A stretch of 64,000 nt of DNA from Gemmatimonas aurantiaca (lineage in GTDB: Bacteria; Gemmatimonadota; Gemmatimonadetes; Gemmatimonadales; Gemmatimonadaceae): NCBI RefSeq assembly GCF_037190085.1, contig NZ_JBBCJO010000008.1, positions 1-64,000 on the forward strand. The letters are read 5' to 3'. Position numbers and translations under genes: made by a program. Shown here piece by piece: positions 28,503-38,004 of the stretch. Numbering within the stretch: position 1 is the first letter of the stretch; each line of letters begins with the position of its first letter. The notes under the pieces were generated by a model that was given only the letters and a program-made list of their open reading frames with translations, did no database searches and had not been told where the DNA came from.

Positions 28503-29162
28503 TCAACTCACCCACTCAGGCATGGCACGCCAGACTTCGCCTCGCAAACTACGCGCGATCTCTTTGGCTAGCTGGTCCTGTTCAGTCGTGCGATTTGTGC
28601 CCGCATCAGACCGATCGGGCAGTGGTAACACAATCCTGACCAGCGCTTCTTCTGTTCGACCCCTCAAGGCAGCATCTCTCATCAACTCCCACTTCACCGA
28701 ATATTCGCTAGCGCTGATTCGCCCACGCCCCTGATACCAGTAGTAGACCAGTGCACGGGCGCTTCTATTGGCTAACACAACGCGATTCACGAGTTGGTCC
28801 GGATACTCTGGAGACAACACCACTCGTTCGCTCGTCATGATCTCCCACCCTGCCCCCGGCAAACAGTTCTTCGGCGAGTGAATGGACTTCCCTTGTACCT
28901 GCTTGTCGTAGTACCCCACATACGTCGTGAACGCCGGCAACGAGTCCGGCCCGTACACGCGCATCATGTAGTCCGTCATGCCGGCCACCTTCCGCTCTTC
29001 CTCCGGCACGATCATGTCGCGTCCTTCATAGCCGGCCATCATCTTCGTGATGCTGTTCATCGGCGCCCGCGGCTCCACCGCATGTTGCTCCCGCATCCCC
29101 GAGATCAGCAGCACGCCGAGCCCCAGCACCGCCATCGGGGCGAACATCCCATATCGCATCAC
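28503..29162 (-). CDS. EpsI family exosortase-associated protein
   Basis: 219 residues from ATG 29162, overlapping the exosortase stop by 4 nt (ATGA). An N-terminal membrane anchor (about 4-22) is followed by a periplasmic domain with YYDKQVQGKSIHSPKNCLPG and YYWYQGRGR, typical of EpsI/TIGR02914. In many genomes EpsI is fused to exosortase; here it is a separate, coupled gene. It supports polysaccharide production or protein sorting; its biochemical role is not settled. Confidence 0.9.
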   Translation of the reverse strand: MMRYGMFAPMAVLGLGVLLISGMREQHAVEPRAPMNSITKMMAGYEGRDMIVPEEERKVAGMTDYMMRVYGPDSLPAFTTYVGYYDKQVQGKSIHSPKNCLPGAGWEIMTSERVVLSPEYPDQLVNRVVLANRSARALVYYWYQGRGRISASEYSVKWELMRDAALRGRTEEALVRIVLPLPDRSDAGTNRTTEQDQLAKEIARSLRGEVWRAMPEWVS

Positions 29163-30169
29163 GCTACTCCCGCCTTTGCCGTGGAGCGCAGCACCAGGCC
29201 TTCACCCTTGCTCAGCACCCACGCCACGATCGCCGTGAAGAAAAACGCCGCACCGAACATCAACATCCCTTCGCTGGTGTGCATGAAGCCCTCACCCATC
29301 TCGGGGCTCACGAACAGCACCAGGAATCCGGTCAGAAACACACGCACGCCGTTGATCACGATCGCGATGGGGATCGCGATGAGCACCAGCAGCAACCGCG
29401 TCGGCCACTTCTGCAGGAACATCGCCCCCAGCAGCACGCCAAGACTCAGCAGCGCGGTGAGCGAACGCAGTCCGCTGCACGCTTCGGCTACGAACAGCTC
29501 CTGACCGGGAATACGGATCACGTTGCCGTTCATCAGCACCGGGATCTTGCGCCACTCCAGCAGCGCCGCCCCGATCTTGCTGGCCGTGAACTGCAGCGGC
29601 AGCGCCACCGTGTTCAGAATGACTTCCGGAATCGGAATACTCAGCGACACCAAGGTGAAGGGCAGCCACCAATGCAGCAGTTGCCGGAAACCGGCGTGCC
29701 ACACCACCAGGCCGCCCAGCGCCATCACCATGCTGCCCCGCATCACGAACAGCTCGGCGGCGAGGTCAGACGCATAGCGGAACAATACCGCGGCGATGAT
29801 GATGGCCAGGCCAAGGGCGCGTTGTGGCCTGGCACCTTCCACGACGCCACTCTTGTACGCGAACCAGAGGGACAAAGGCGCCAGCAGCAGTCCGTGCCCT
29901 GAATTGGGGTCGTTCCACCAGGCGTCGGCCAGCAGCCGCATCGGCTTGGCAAAGAGCAGGACGAACATCACGGCGGTCAGCACATGGGCTGCCAGCTCCG
30001 CAGGGGCCAGCGCCCGGACGGACTCGAGGCCGCGACGGAGGTCGCGACCGAGCTCGTCCAACGCCGAACTGCTCGTCTGCTGTGGCGAAGTTGCGGGAAT
30101 CGTCACCAGGTACTCACCGTAGTCCACCAGTTGTCCATCAGTTGCGCGAATGAGGGAAGGCACAGGCAA
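29159..30169 (-). CDS. Exosortase (PEP-CTERM sorting transpeptidase)
   Basis: 336 residues with TTG 30169 as the farthest start and GTG 30163 as an alternative. After about 50 cytosolic residues come about eight membrane helices. Catalytic residues are visible (numbering from 30169): Cys231 in AEACSGLRS, Arg276 in NGVRVFLTG and His297 in MHTSEGM. It cleaves PEP-CTERM proteins at the outer face of the inner membrane. Three candidate substrates are in the window (6434, 43815, 53484). It begins the minus-strand operon exosortase-EpsI-epimerase-ligase-flippase. Confidence 0.94.
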   Translation of the reverse strand: MPVPSLIRATDGQLVDYGEYLVTIPATSPQQTSSSALDELGRDLRRGLESVRALAPAELAAHVLTAVMFVLLFAKPMRLLADAWWNDPNSGHGLLLAPLSLWFAYKSGVVEGARPQRALGLAIIIAAVLFRYASDLAAELFVMRGSMVMALGGLVVWHAGFRQLLHWWLPFTLVSLSIPIPEVILNTVALPLQFTASKIGAALLEWRKIPVLMNGNVIRIPGQELFVAEACSGLRSLTALLSLGVLLGAMFLQKWPTRLLLVLIAIPIAIVINGVRVFLTGFLVLFVSPEMGEGFMHTSEGMLMFGAAFFFTAIVAWVLSKGEGLVLRSTAKAGVA

Positions 30170-30274
30170 GACGCCCGGCCGGCCCTCGCTGTCACAGCCT
30201 GGAATCCCCGGAGACCAGGACGCGGGCAGCGGCCCATCCTTGAACCCTCAAGCTACTCCACTGCTCCCTGCGGG

Positions 30275-33200
30275 TCAGGTCGCCAGCAGAATGCTGGTGA
30301 ACCGCGGATCCGGTTCCGTCCGCCCCGCGCGCGCCTCGTAGTCCGCCAGCTGATCCGGCAGCACCTTGCCCACGCCGAAGTACGTGCCTTCCGGCCGCCA
30401 GAAGTACCAGCCACTCACGCTGGCGCCGGGAATCATGGAATACCCCTCGGTCAGGACCATCCCGGCGTGCTCTTCCGCGCCGGTCAGTGCAAAGAGAGTG
30501 CCCTTCTCGCGGTGGTCGGGGCAGGCGGGGTACCCGGGCGCCGGCCGGATGCCCTGATACTGCTCCCGGATCAGCCCTTCGTTGTCCAGCACCTCCCCGT
30601 TGGCGTACCCCCAGAACTCCGTGCGCACCCGCTGGTGCAGCCGCTCCGCCAGCGCCTCCGCCAGCCGATCAGCCAGCGCCTTGGCCATGATGGCGCTGTA
30701 GTCGTCATGGACGGCGTGAAATTCTGCTACCAGCGACTCGAGCCCATGACCGGCCGTCACCGCAAAAGCGCCCATATAGTCGAGTACGCCACTGTCACTG
30801 GGCGCGACAAAATCGGCGAGGCAATAATTGGGACGGCCGTCACCTTTCTTGTCGAGCTGCTGCCGCAGCATATGCAGCGTGGCTGCCACAGACGAGGCGG
30901 ACTCATCAGTGTACAGTCGGATATCATCCCCCACCGCCTGCGCCGGCCAGAATCCGAACACCGCCCGCGCCTCGAGACGCCGCTCGGCCACGATCCGGTC
31001 CAGCAGTGCGCGGGCGTCGGCATACAGTGACCTGGCCGTCTCTCCAACCACCTCGTCGTCGAGAATGGCCGGGTAATGGCCGGCCAGCTCCCAGGTCTGG
31101 AAGAACGGGGTCCAGTCGATGAAGGGAACCAGGTCTTCCAGCGGATACGGCACGATGCTGCGCACCCCCGTGAACGTCGGCACCGGCACAGGTATCGACA
31201 GGTCGATGGCCACCCGATTGGTCCGCGCCGTTTCGATGGGAATGAGACGGTCCGCCCCGCCACGCGCCGCCCGCGCCTCGCGGATCCCGGCATACTCCTG
31301 CCGGAGCGCCTGCACATAGGCATGGCGCCGTTCGGGGCTCAGCAGGCTGCTGGTGACGCCCACTGCACGCGAAGCATCGAGCACGTGCACCACCGGGCCG
31401 CTGTAGGCCGGTTCGATCTTGAGGGCCGTGTGTGCCTTGCTGGTCGTGGCACCGCCAATGAGCAACGGGATGGTGAAGCCCTGCCGCTCCATCTCGCTGG
31501 CCACGAAGGCCATCTCTTCCAGACTGGGTGTAATGAGTCCCGACAGGCCAACCACGTCGGCTTCGATCTCCCGCGCCTTGTCCAGAATGGTGGCGCAGCT
31601 CTGCATCACGCCGAGGTCAACGACTTCGTAGCCGTTACACTGGAGCACCACACCCACGATGTTCTTGCCGATGTCGTGCACATCGCCTTTCACCGTGGCC
31701 ATGAGCACACGCCCCGCCGACTTGGTGTTGGCGGTCTTCTGTGCTTCGATGAATGGGATGAGGTGCGCCACGGCCTTCTTCATCACGCGCGCGCTCTTCA
31801 CCACCTGCGGCAGGAACAGCTTGCCGGCGCCGAAGAGGTCTCCCACGATGTTCATGCCGCGCATGAGCGGACCCTCGATCACCTCGATGGGCTGCGCCAC
31901 CAGGTGGCGAGCCTCCTCGGTGTCTGCCACCACATGCGCGTCGATGCCATGGACGAGGGCATGTGACAGACGTTCGTCCACCGGCAATGACCGCCAGGCG
32001 TCATCGGTCACCGCCTTCGCGGCGCGTCCCTTCACCTGTTCGGCCACTTCCATCAGCCGCTCGGTGGCATCGGAGCGCCGGTTGAGCACGAGGTCTTCCA
32101 CCCGCTCGCGCAGATCGGTGGGGATATCCTCGTAGGGTACGAGTTGTCCGGCGTTCACGATGCCCATGTCCATGCCGGCACGGATGCCATGGTACAGGAA
32201 CACCGCGTGGATGGCTTCACGCAGCGGATTGTTGCCGCGGAATGAGAAGCTCACGTTGCTCACGCCGCCGCTGATTTTCACATGTGGCAGCGTACGCTTG
32301 ATCTCGCGTGTGGCCGCGAAATAGTCCACCGCGTAATTGGCATGTTCCTCGATGCCCGTGCCGATGGCGAAGATATTGGGATCGAAGATGATGTCTTCGG
32401 GCGGGAAGCCCACCTGTTCCGTGAGCAGCCGGTACGCCCGCGTGCAGATGCTCACGCGCTGGGCCACGGTGTCCGCCTGTCCGTCTTCGTCGAACGCCAT
32501 CACGATCACGGCCGCGCCGTAACGACGCACCAGCCGCGCCTGACGCAGGAATTCCGCTTCGCCTTCCTTGAGCGAGATGGAATTGACGATGCCCTTGCCC
32601 TGCAGGCACTTGAGGCCGGCTTCGATGACGCTCCACTTGCTGGAGTCCACCATCACCGGCACCCGCGCGATGTCCGGCTCGCTGGCCACGAGATTCAGGA
32701 ACGTGGTCATGGCGCGTTCGGCGTCGAGCAGCCCTTCGTCCATGTTCACGTCGATGACCTGCGCGCCGCTCAATACCTGCTGCCGTGCCACGACCAGGGC
32801 GTCCGCGTAGCTGCCCTCGAGAATGAGCTTCGCGAAGCGCGCCGAACCGGTGACGTTGGTGCGCTCACCCACATTCACGAAATTCGTGGTGGGCCCCACC
32901 GTGAAGGGTTCGAGGCCGCTCAGGTGCAGGCGCGGCTCCAGTGCGGGAATGGCCCGTGGCGCCACCCCCTGCACGGCCTGCGCGATGGCCGCGATGTGTT
33001 CGGGTGTGGTGCCGCAGCATCCCCCCACGATGTTCACGAGACCGCTGCGCGCCCATTCACCGATCTGCTCGGCCATGTGCTCCGGCGTCTCATCGTAGCC
33101 GCCGAAGGCGTTGGGCAGGCCGGCATTGGGGTGTGCGCTCACATGACAATCGGCGATGCGCGCGAGCTCCTGCACGTACTGCCGGAGTTGATCGGCACCC

Positions 33201-34003
33201 AGGGCACAATTGAGACCGATGGACAGCGGCCGGACATTGGACATGGAGTACCAGAACGCCTCCGCCGTCTGCCCGGACAGAGTCCGGCCGCTGGCGTCGG
33301 TGATGGTGCCCGAGATCATCACCGGGTAGCGGGTGCCCGTCTCCTCGAAATACCGTTCGATGGCGAAGAGAGCGGCCCTGGCATTCAGCGAATCGAAGAT
33401 GGTCTCGACCAGCAGCAGGTCGGCCCCGCCGTCGATCAGCCCGCGGGTGGCTTCGAGATAGGCATTGACCAACTGGTCGTAGGTCACATTGCGGGCGCCC
33501 GGATTCTCCACTTCGGGGGAGATGCTGGCCGTGCGGTTGGTGGGGCCGAGCACCCCTGCCACCCAGCGGGGCCGGCCGGGGTCCTGCATCTCGAACTCGT
33601 CAGCCACCCGGCGGGCCAGGGCCGCCCCGGCCACGTTGAGTTCATAGGCCAGCGCCTCCATGCCGTAGTCGGCCATGGAGATGGCGTTGGCATTGAAGGT
33701 GTTGGTTTCGAGGATATCCGCACCGGCCGCGAGGTACTGGCGGTGCACGTCGGCCACGATCTCCGGTTGCGTCAGGACGAGCAGATCGTTGTTGCCCTTG
33801 AGGTCGTGCGACCAGTCGGCGAACCGTCCCGTGCCTCGGTAGTCGGCCTCGGTGAGACGGTGGCGCTGGAGCATGGTGCCCATGGCGCCGTCGATGATCA
33901 GTACGCGCCGGCCAAGCGCCTCCTGCAGCATTGCAATACGGGCCGCGCGGGCCGAGGCCGCGGAGACAACCGACGGCCGTGGGGTTACGACGGATGCTAA
34001 CAT
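30275..34003 (-). CDS. metH: Cobalamin-dependent methionine synthase
   Basis: 1242 residues, near the usual 1227. Domains in order: homocysteine-binding barrel (about 30-350, zinc cysteines in IVGGCCGTTPEHI), pterin-binding barrel (about 370-640), B12 cap and Rossmann domain (about 660-900) with GDVHDIGKNIV, whose His ligates cobalamin, and the SAM-binding activation domain (about 910-1242) with PAPGYPACPDHREKG. It regenerates methionine from homocysteine and methyl-THF. ATG 34003 lies only 13 nt from the divergent fusion gene's start; ATG 33931 is an alternative with a less crowded leader. Confidence 0.95.
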   Translation of the reverse strand: MLASVVTPRPSVVSAASARAARIAMLQEALGRRVLIIDGAMGTMLQRHRLTEADYRGTGRFADWSHDLKGNNDLLVLTQPEIVADVHRQYLAAGADILETNTFNANAISMADYGMEALAYELNVAGAALARRVADEFEMQDPGRPRWVAGVLGPTNRTASISPEVENPGARNVTYDQLVNAYLEATRGLIDGGADLLLVETIFDSLNARAALFAIERYFEETGTRYPVMISGTITDASGRTLSGQTAEAFWYSMSNVRPLSIGLNCALGADQLRQYVQELARIADCHVSAHPNAGLPNAFGGYDETPEHMAEQIGEWARSGLVNIVGGCCGTTPEHIAAIAQAVQGVAPRAIPALEPRLHLSGLEPFTVGPTTNFVNVGERTNVTGSARFAKLILEGSYADALVVARQQVLSGAQVIDVNMDEGLLDAERAMTTFLNLVASEPDIARVPVMVDSSKWSVIEAGLKCLQGKGIVNSISLKEGEAEFLRQARLVRRYGAAVIVMAFDEDGQADTVAQRVSICTRAYRLLTEQVGFPPEDIIFDPNIFAIGTGIEEHANYAVDYFAATREIKRTLPHVKISGGVSNVSFSFRGNNPLREAIHAVFLYHGIRAGMDMGIVNAGQLVPYEDIPTDLRERVEDLVLNRRSDATERLMEVAEQVKGRAAKAVTDDAWRSLPVDERLSHALVHGIDAHVVADTEEARHLVAQPIEVIEGPLMRGMNIVGDLFGAGKLFLPQVVKSARVMKKAVAHLIPFIEAQKTANTKSAGRVLMATVKGDVHDIGKNIVGVVLQCNGYEVVDLGVMQSCATILDKAREIEADVVGLSGLITPSLEEMAFVASEMERQGFTIPLLIGGATTSKAHTALKIEPAYSGPVVHVLDASRAVGVTSSLLSPERRHAYVQALRQEYAGIREARAARGGADRLIPIETARTNRVAIDLSIPVPVPTFTGVRSIVPYPLEDLVPFIDWTPFFQTWELAGHYPAILDDEVVGETARSLYADARALLDRIVAERRLEARAVFGFWPAQAVGDDIRLYTDESASSVAATLHMLRQQLDKKGDGRPNYCLADFVAPSDSGVLDYMGAFAVTAGHGLESLVAEFHAVHDDYSAIMAKALADRLAEALAERLHQRVRTEFWGYANGEVLDNEGLIREQYQGIRPAPGYPACPDHREKGTLFALTGAEEHAGMVLTEGYSMIPGASVSGWYFWRPEGTYFGVGKVLPDQLADYEARAGRTEPDPRFTSILLAT

Positions 34004-34016
34004 ACATTCAAACTAT
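34004..34016. promoter_or_regulatory. 13-nt divergent start region of metH and the methyltransferase/MTHFR fusion
   Basis: The two start codons face away from each other with 13 nt between them. A TGCTAACAT (33995-34003) extended -10-like element faces right, and TATAGT on the minus strand (34012-34017) faces left. Neither start has a ribosome binding site. Promoters therefore overlap the opposite coding region and transcripts may be leaderless. Confidence 0.4.
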
Positions 34017-35939
34017 ATGATCACGCCCGTCGAACAGCACCCCGCGCACCCTTCTGATGATGCGCGCTTTCCGAGAGCAGCCCAGCTGGCCAGGCTGCTC
34101 GACCCCGATCAGGTGGTGGTGTTCGATGGCGCCATGGGCACCATGCTCTACGCGCGCGGTGTCTTCATCAACCAGTGTTACGACGAACTGGTGTTGCGCA
34201 GCCCGGATCTCGTGCGGGATGTGCATGCGGCCTATGCGAAGGCCGGAGCCGAGGTGCTGGAGACGAACACCTTCGGCGCCAATCGGACCAAGCTCGCGCA
34301 GTATGGCCTCGAAGAGCAGGTGGAGGCGATCAATCGCCGGGCGGCCGAGTTGGCGCGCGAAGCGGCGGGTGAGCATCGACTCGTGGCAGGTGCGGTTGGG
34401 CCGCTCGGCGTTCGCCTCGAACCGTACGGGCCCACCAGCCGTGAAGATGCGCGGGCCATTTTCGCCGAACAGATGCGTGCCCTGGTGGCCGGAGGCGCCG
34501 ACTGTTTCGTGCTGGAAACGTTCGGCGATCTCGAAGAGCTGCAACAGGCCATTCTGGCCGCCCGCGAAGTGAATCCGTCAGCACCCGTGATCGCGCAGGC
34601 CACCATCGGCCCCGATCTGCGCACGGCATTCGGGGCAACTCCGGAAGACGTGGCGCGCGTGCTCGATCGCTGGGGCGTGGACGTGATCGGGCTCAATTGC
34701 TCGGTCGGGCCGCAGACCATCCTGGAAGCCATTGAGCGTATGGCCACGGTCACCGACCGCAAATTGTCGGCGCAGCCCAATGCCGGGATGCCGCGTGACG
34801 TGGGCGGTCGCAGCATGTACATGGCGAGCCCTGAATACATGGCCAGTTATGCGCGGCATCTGGTGCAGGCGGGCGCGAAGATCGTGGGCGGGTGCTGCGG
34901 TACCACGCCGGAGCACATCAAGGCCATGGCCGAAGGGATCAGGCCACTGGCGCCACGTACGCGTGTGCAGGTGGGCACGACGGCGGAGTGGCCGGCCGAA
35001 GGAACTGCACAGTCTGGCCGCGCTCCGGTTTCGCTCGCGGAACGCTCACGGTTGGGCGCGAAGCTGGCAGCCGGACAGTTCGTGACGAGTGTGGAGATTG
35101 TACCACCACGCGGAATCGACACCACCAAACTCGAGCAGGACGCGGTGCTGCTGGCCAAGGCAGGAGTGGATGCCATCAATGTGCCTGATGGCCCGCGTGC
35201 GCAAAGCCGCATGGGTGCGATTGCCACGAGTCTGATCATCGAGCGACATGGTATCGAAGCGGTGACCCACTACGCCTGCCGCGATCGCAACCTGCTGGGC
35301 ATGCTCAGCGACCTGCTGGGAGCATCGGCGCTTGGCCTGCGCAATCTCCTGTTGATCACGGGTGATCCGCCCAAGATGGGACCGTATCCCGACGCCACAG
35401 CGGTGTTCGACATCGACGCCATCGGTCTCACCAATCTCGTGTCGAAGCTCAATCGTGGGCTCGACCCGGGAAAGAATCCGATAGGCGAACCCACGCGGTT
35501 CGTGATCGGCGTGGGAGTGAACCCGGTGGCCATCGATCCGGAGCAGGAACTACGGCGTTTTCACTGGAAGGTGGAGGCGGGTGCGGAGTATGCGATCACT
35601 CAGCCCGTGTTCGATCCGGCACAACTGGAACGATTCCTCGAGTCCATCCAGGACGTGCGCATTCCGGTCATTGCAGGGATCTGGCCGCTGGTCAGTGCCC
35701 GGAACGCGGAATTCCTGGCGAACGAGGTACCGGGAGTGACCGTGCCGGAGGAGGTGTTGCATCGCATGCGCCGCGCGAGTGAGAAGAGCAAGGAGCATGC
35801 AGTGGCGGAGGGAATTCAGATCGCACGCGAGGCGCTGGAACGTGTGCGTGGAGTCGTGCAGGGGGTGCAGGTGAGCGCACCGTTTGGGCGGGTCGAGTAT
35901 GTACTCGACGTGATCGACGCAACTCTACGGGTGACCTGA
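34017..35939 (+). CDS. Bifunctional homocysteine S-methyltransferase / methylenetetrahydrofolate reductase
   Basis: 640 residues from ATG 34017; the in-frame extension to 33852 would lie inside metH and is rejected. The N-terminal half (about 20-320) is a homocysteine methyltransferase barrel with FDGAMGTML, GLNCSVGP and VGGCCGTTPEHI (zinc cysteines). The C-terminal half (about 345-635) is an MTHFR barrel with SVEIVPPRG, NVPDGPRAQSRM and LLITGDPPK. YitJ-like fusions have this order. It supplies methyl-THF to MetH and may methylate homocysteine directly. Three nt separate it from the amidotransferase gene. Confidence 0.93.
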   Translation: MITPVEQHPAHPSDDARFPRAAQLARLLDPDQVVVFDGAMGTMLYARGVFINQCYDELVLRSPDLVRDVHAAYAKAGAEVLETNTFGANRTKLAQYGLEEQVEAINRRAAELAREAAGEHRLVAGAVGPLGVRLEPYGPTSREDARAIFAEQMRALVAGGADCFVLETFGDLEELQQAILAAREVNPSAPVIAQATIGPDLRTAFGATPEDVARVLDRWGVDVIGLNCSVGPQTILEAIERMATVTDRKLSAQPNAGMPRDVGGRSMYMASPEYMASYARHLVQAGAKIVGGCCGTTPEHIKAMAEGIRPLAPRTRVQVGTTAEWPAEGTAQSGRAPVSLAERSRLGAKLAAGQFVTSVEIVPPRGIDTTKLEQDAVLLAKAGVDAINVPDGPRAQSRMGAIATSLIIERHGIEAVTHYACRDRNLLGMLSDLLGASALGLRNLLLITGDPPKMGPYPDATAVFDIDAIGLTNLVSKLNRGLDPGKNPIGEPTRFVIGVGVNPVAIDPEQELRRFHWKVEAGAEYAITQPVFDPAQLERFLESIQDVRIPVIAGIWPLVSARNAEFLANEVPGVTVPEEVLHRMRRASEKSKEHAVAEGIQIAREALERVRGVVQGVQVSAPFGRVEYVLDVIDATLRVT

Positions 35940-35942
35940 ATC

Positions 35943-37829
35943 ATGTGCGGAATCATCGGGGCCATTTCCTTCCGTGACGCGCTCGATCGACATCTGCTCG
36001 AGAAACAGCGCGATACCATGACGCACCGGGGGCCAGACTCCGCGGGTATGTGGTTTTCTGAGAACGGTCGGGTGGGTTTCGGACATCGGCGACTGGCGAT
36101 TGTCGATCTGACTCCCGGAGGCCATCAACCGATGGTCGACCCATTGAACGGAAACACCATCACGTTCAACGGAGAGATATACAACTATCTTCTTCTCCGT
36201 GATGAACTGATCGCCAAAGGGCATCTCTTCCGTACACAATCTGACACGGAAGTCATCCTTGCTGCGTATCGCGAATGGGGTGTCGCCAGCCTCGAACGCC
36301 TGCAGGGCATGTTCGCGTTGGCGATCCATGATCAGCAGACGCAGCGTGTGTTGTTGGCTCGTGACCGAGCCGGTGAGAAGCCCTTGTTCTATCGTGTTAC
36401 GGACACGGGGTTTTTCTTTGCCAGCGAAGCCAAAGCCCTGCTGGCTGACCCTTCGTGCCCGCGCCGTGTAAAACGTGAATCGCTCAATGAGTACTTCGCT
36501 TATGGATATGTGACGGGCGCCAACACGATGTTTGCCGACATCCATCGTGTATTGCCCGGCGAGCGTATCGTCATTGATCTGCAGAAAGGGGGACAGAAGA
36601 AACACGATCTGTACTGGCGACTTCCTGAGTTCTCTCCTTCGTCTGCGTATCCGGACGATACCCAGACGGTCGAGCACGTGCACGAATTGCTGAAAGGAGC
36701 AGTGCGCCGACAACTGGCCGCCGATGTTCCTGTAGGTGTGCTGCTCAGCGGTGGCGTGGATTCGAGTCTGGTTGCTGCCATCGCCGCAGAAGTGAGCGAC
36801 TCGCGAATCCGCACTTTCACCGCGCGTTTCCCTGGTCATCAGGGATTTGACGAAGGGCCATTTGCAAGGCTCGTGGCCGACCATATCGGCTCCGAGCATA
36901 TCGAGCTCGAGACCCCGCCGGCGGACATGGAATTGCTGCACATGCTGGTGGAGCAGTTCGACGACCCCATCGCGGATTCTTCGATGATTCCCACCTATCT
37001 CGTTTCAAAGGAGATCCGTAAGCACGCCACGGTCGCCCTTGGAGGTGATGGCGGCGACGAATTGTTCGGGGGCTATCATCGGTATCCGGCGTTGCTTCGG
37101 CAGGAATCGCTCCGACGACGCATCCCTCGTGTGTTTCGTCGTATCGGAGCGACGGTGGGTTCTGCATTCATCCCGGATGGTGCAAGGGGACGTGGCACCC
37201 TCGAAGCGCTTGCGGGAGATGTGGGCACGGGCATCGCCAATGCAGGCCGCATTTACCGTGTCGACGAGCGGGTTCAGCTAAGTCCACACCTGCGGGACCT
37301 CGGCAAGGACCACCTACAGGCACCAGAGAAGCTCCGTCGGCAGGCAATGACGAACCGTTTGAGCCCCGTCCAGCGCGGGACTGCCATCGACTTTTCGTCC
37401 TATATGGTCGACGATGTGCTGGTTAAAGTCGATCGCGCGAGCATGCTCACCTCTCTGGAAGTCCGTGCTCCGTTTCTCGATGTTCCGGTTGTCGAGTATG
37501 CTTTCCACGCGGTACCGGATTATCTGAAGGCCACCCAACAAGACCGGAAAGTGGTACTTCGACGTTTGGGAGCAGTCCTTCTGCCACCGACATTGGATCT
37601 CAAACGGAAGCAGGGGTTTTCCATTCCGGTGGACAGTTGGATGCGGAGTACCTGGCGTCCAATTCTCGACCACGTCTCTCTGAAACGTCCATTCAGCCTG
37701 ATAGATGAGACGACGTTGGCCAAGTATCGGAGTTTGCTGCTACGTGGCCGACCGGTGGGCGACAGACTATTCGCCATGGTGTTTCTTAGACTCTGGGAAG
37801 AACATTTTCGCATCTCAGACGTCATATAG
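35943..37829 (+). CDS. Asparagine synthetase B-type amidotransferase (exosortase-locus type)
   Basis: 628 residues from ATG 35943. The mature N-terminus is Cys2 (MCGIIGAIS), the glutaminase nucleophile. HRGPDS and HRRLAIVDL follow, then the synthetase domain with the PP-loop LLSGGVDSSLVAA (about 260) and GGDGGDELFGGYHRY. It makes amides from carboxylates with glutamine and ATP. Similar proteins are common in exosortase/EPS loci (amidotransferase 1, TIGR03108-like), where the acceptor may be a uronic acid or amino sugar rather than aspartate. Confidence 0.88.
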   Translation: MCGIIGAISFRDALDRHLLEKQRDTMTHRGPDSAGMWFSENGRVGFGHRRLAIVDLTPGGHQPMVDPLNGNTITFNGEIYNYLLLRDELIAKGHLFRTQSDTEVILAAYREWGVASLERLQGMFALAIHDQQTQRVLLARDRAGEKPLFYRVTDTGFFFASEAKALLADPSCPRRVKRESLNEYFAYGYVTGANTMFADIHRVLPGERIVIDLQKGGQKKHDLYWRLPEFSPSSAYPDDTQTVEHVHELLKGAVRRQLAADVPVGVLLSGGVDSSLVAAIAAEVSDSRIRTFTARFPGHQGFDEGPFARLVADHIGSEHIELETPPADMELLHMLVEQFDDPIADSSMIPTYLVSKEIRKHATVALGGDGGDELFGGYHRYPALLRQESLRRRIPRVFRRIGATVGSAFIPDGARGRGTLEALAGDVGTGIANAGRIYRVDERVQLSPHLRDLGKDHLQAPEKLRRQAMTNRLSPVQRGTAIDFSSYMVDDVLVKVDRASMLTSLEVRAPFLDVPVVEYAFHAVPDYLKATQQDRKVVLRRLGAVLLPPTLDLKRKQGFSIPVDSWMRSTWRPILDHVSLKRPFSLIDETTLAKYRSLLLRGRPVGDRLFAMVFLRLWEEHFRISDVI

Positions 37830-38004
37830 TTGACATAACCAGAAGAGTCTGGTTGCTCCCGAAGCATCTTGCGAAGAGATCCAGGGATGGTGAATTTCGG
37901 CATCGGTGTTCGTTGAATAGAAAGCGGTCGCCGCGAGCCCGTCGATCCGATATCCTTCTTTTATAGCCTCACTCATCTATCAGCACTCTGCCCAGCCATC
38001 GACC

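Noticed and set aside
32282..34000. 572-codon plus-strand open frame opposite metH
   Set aside because: Composition is that of a shadow frame (His/Arg/Gly-rich, no domain), fully inside the strongly conserved metH.
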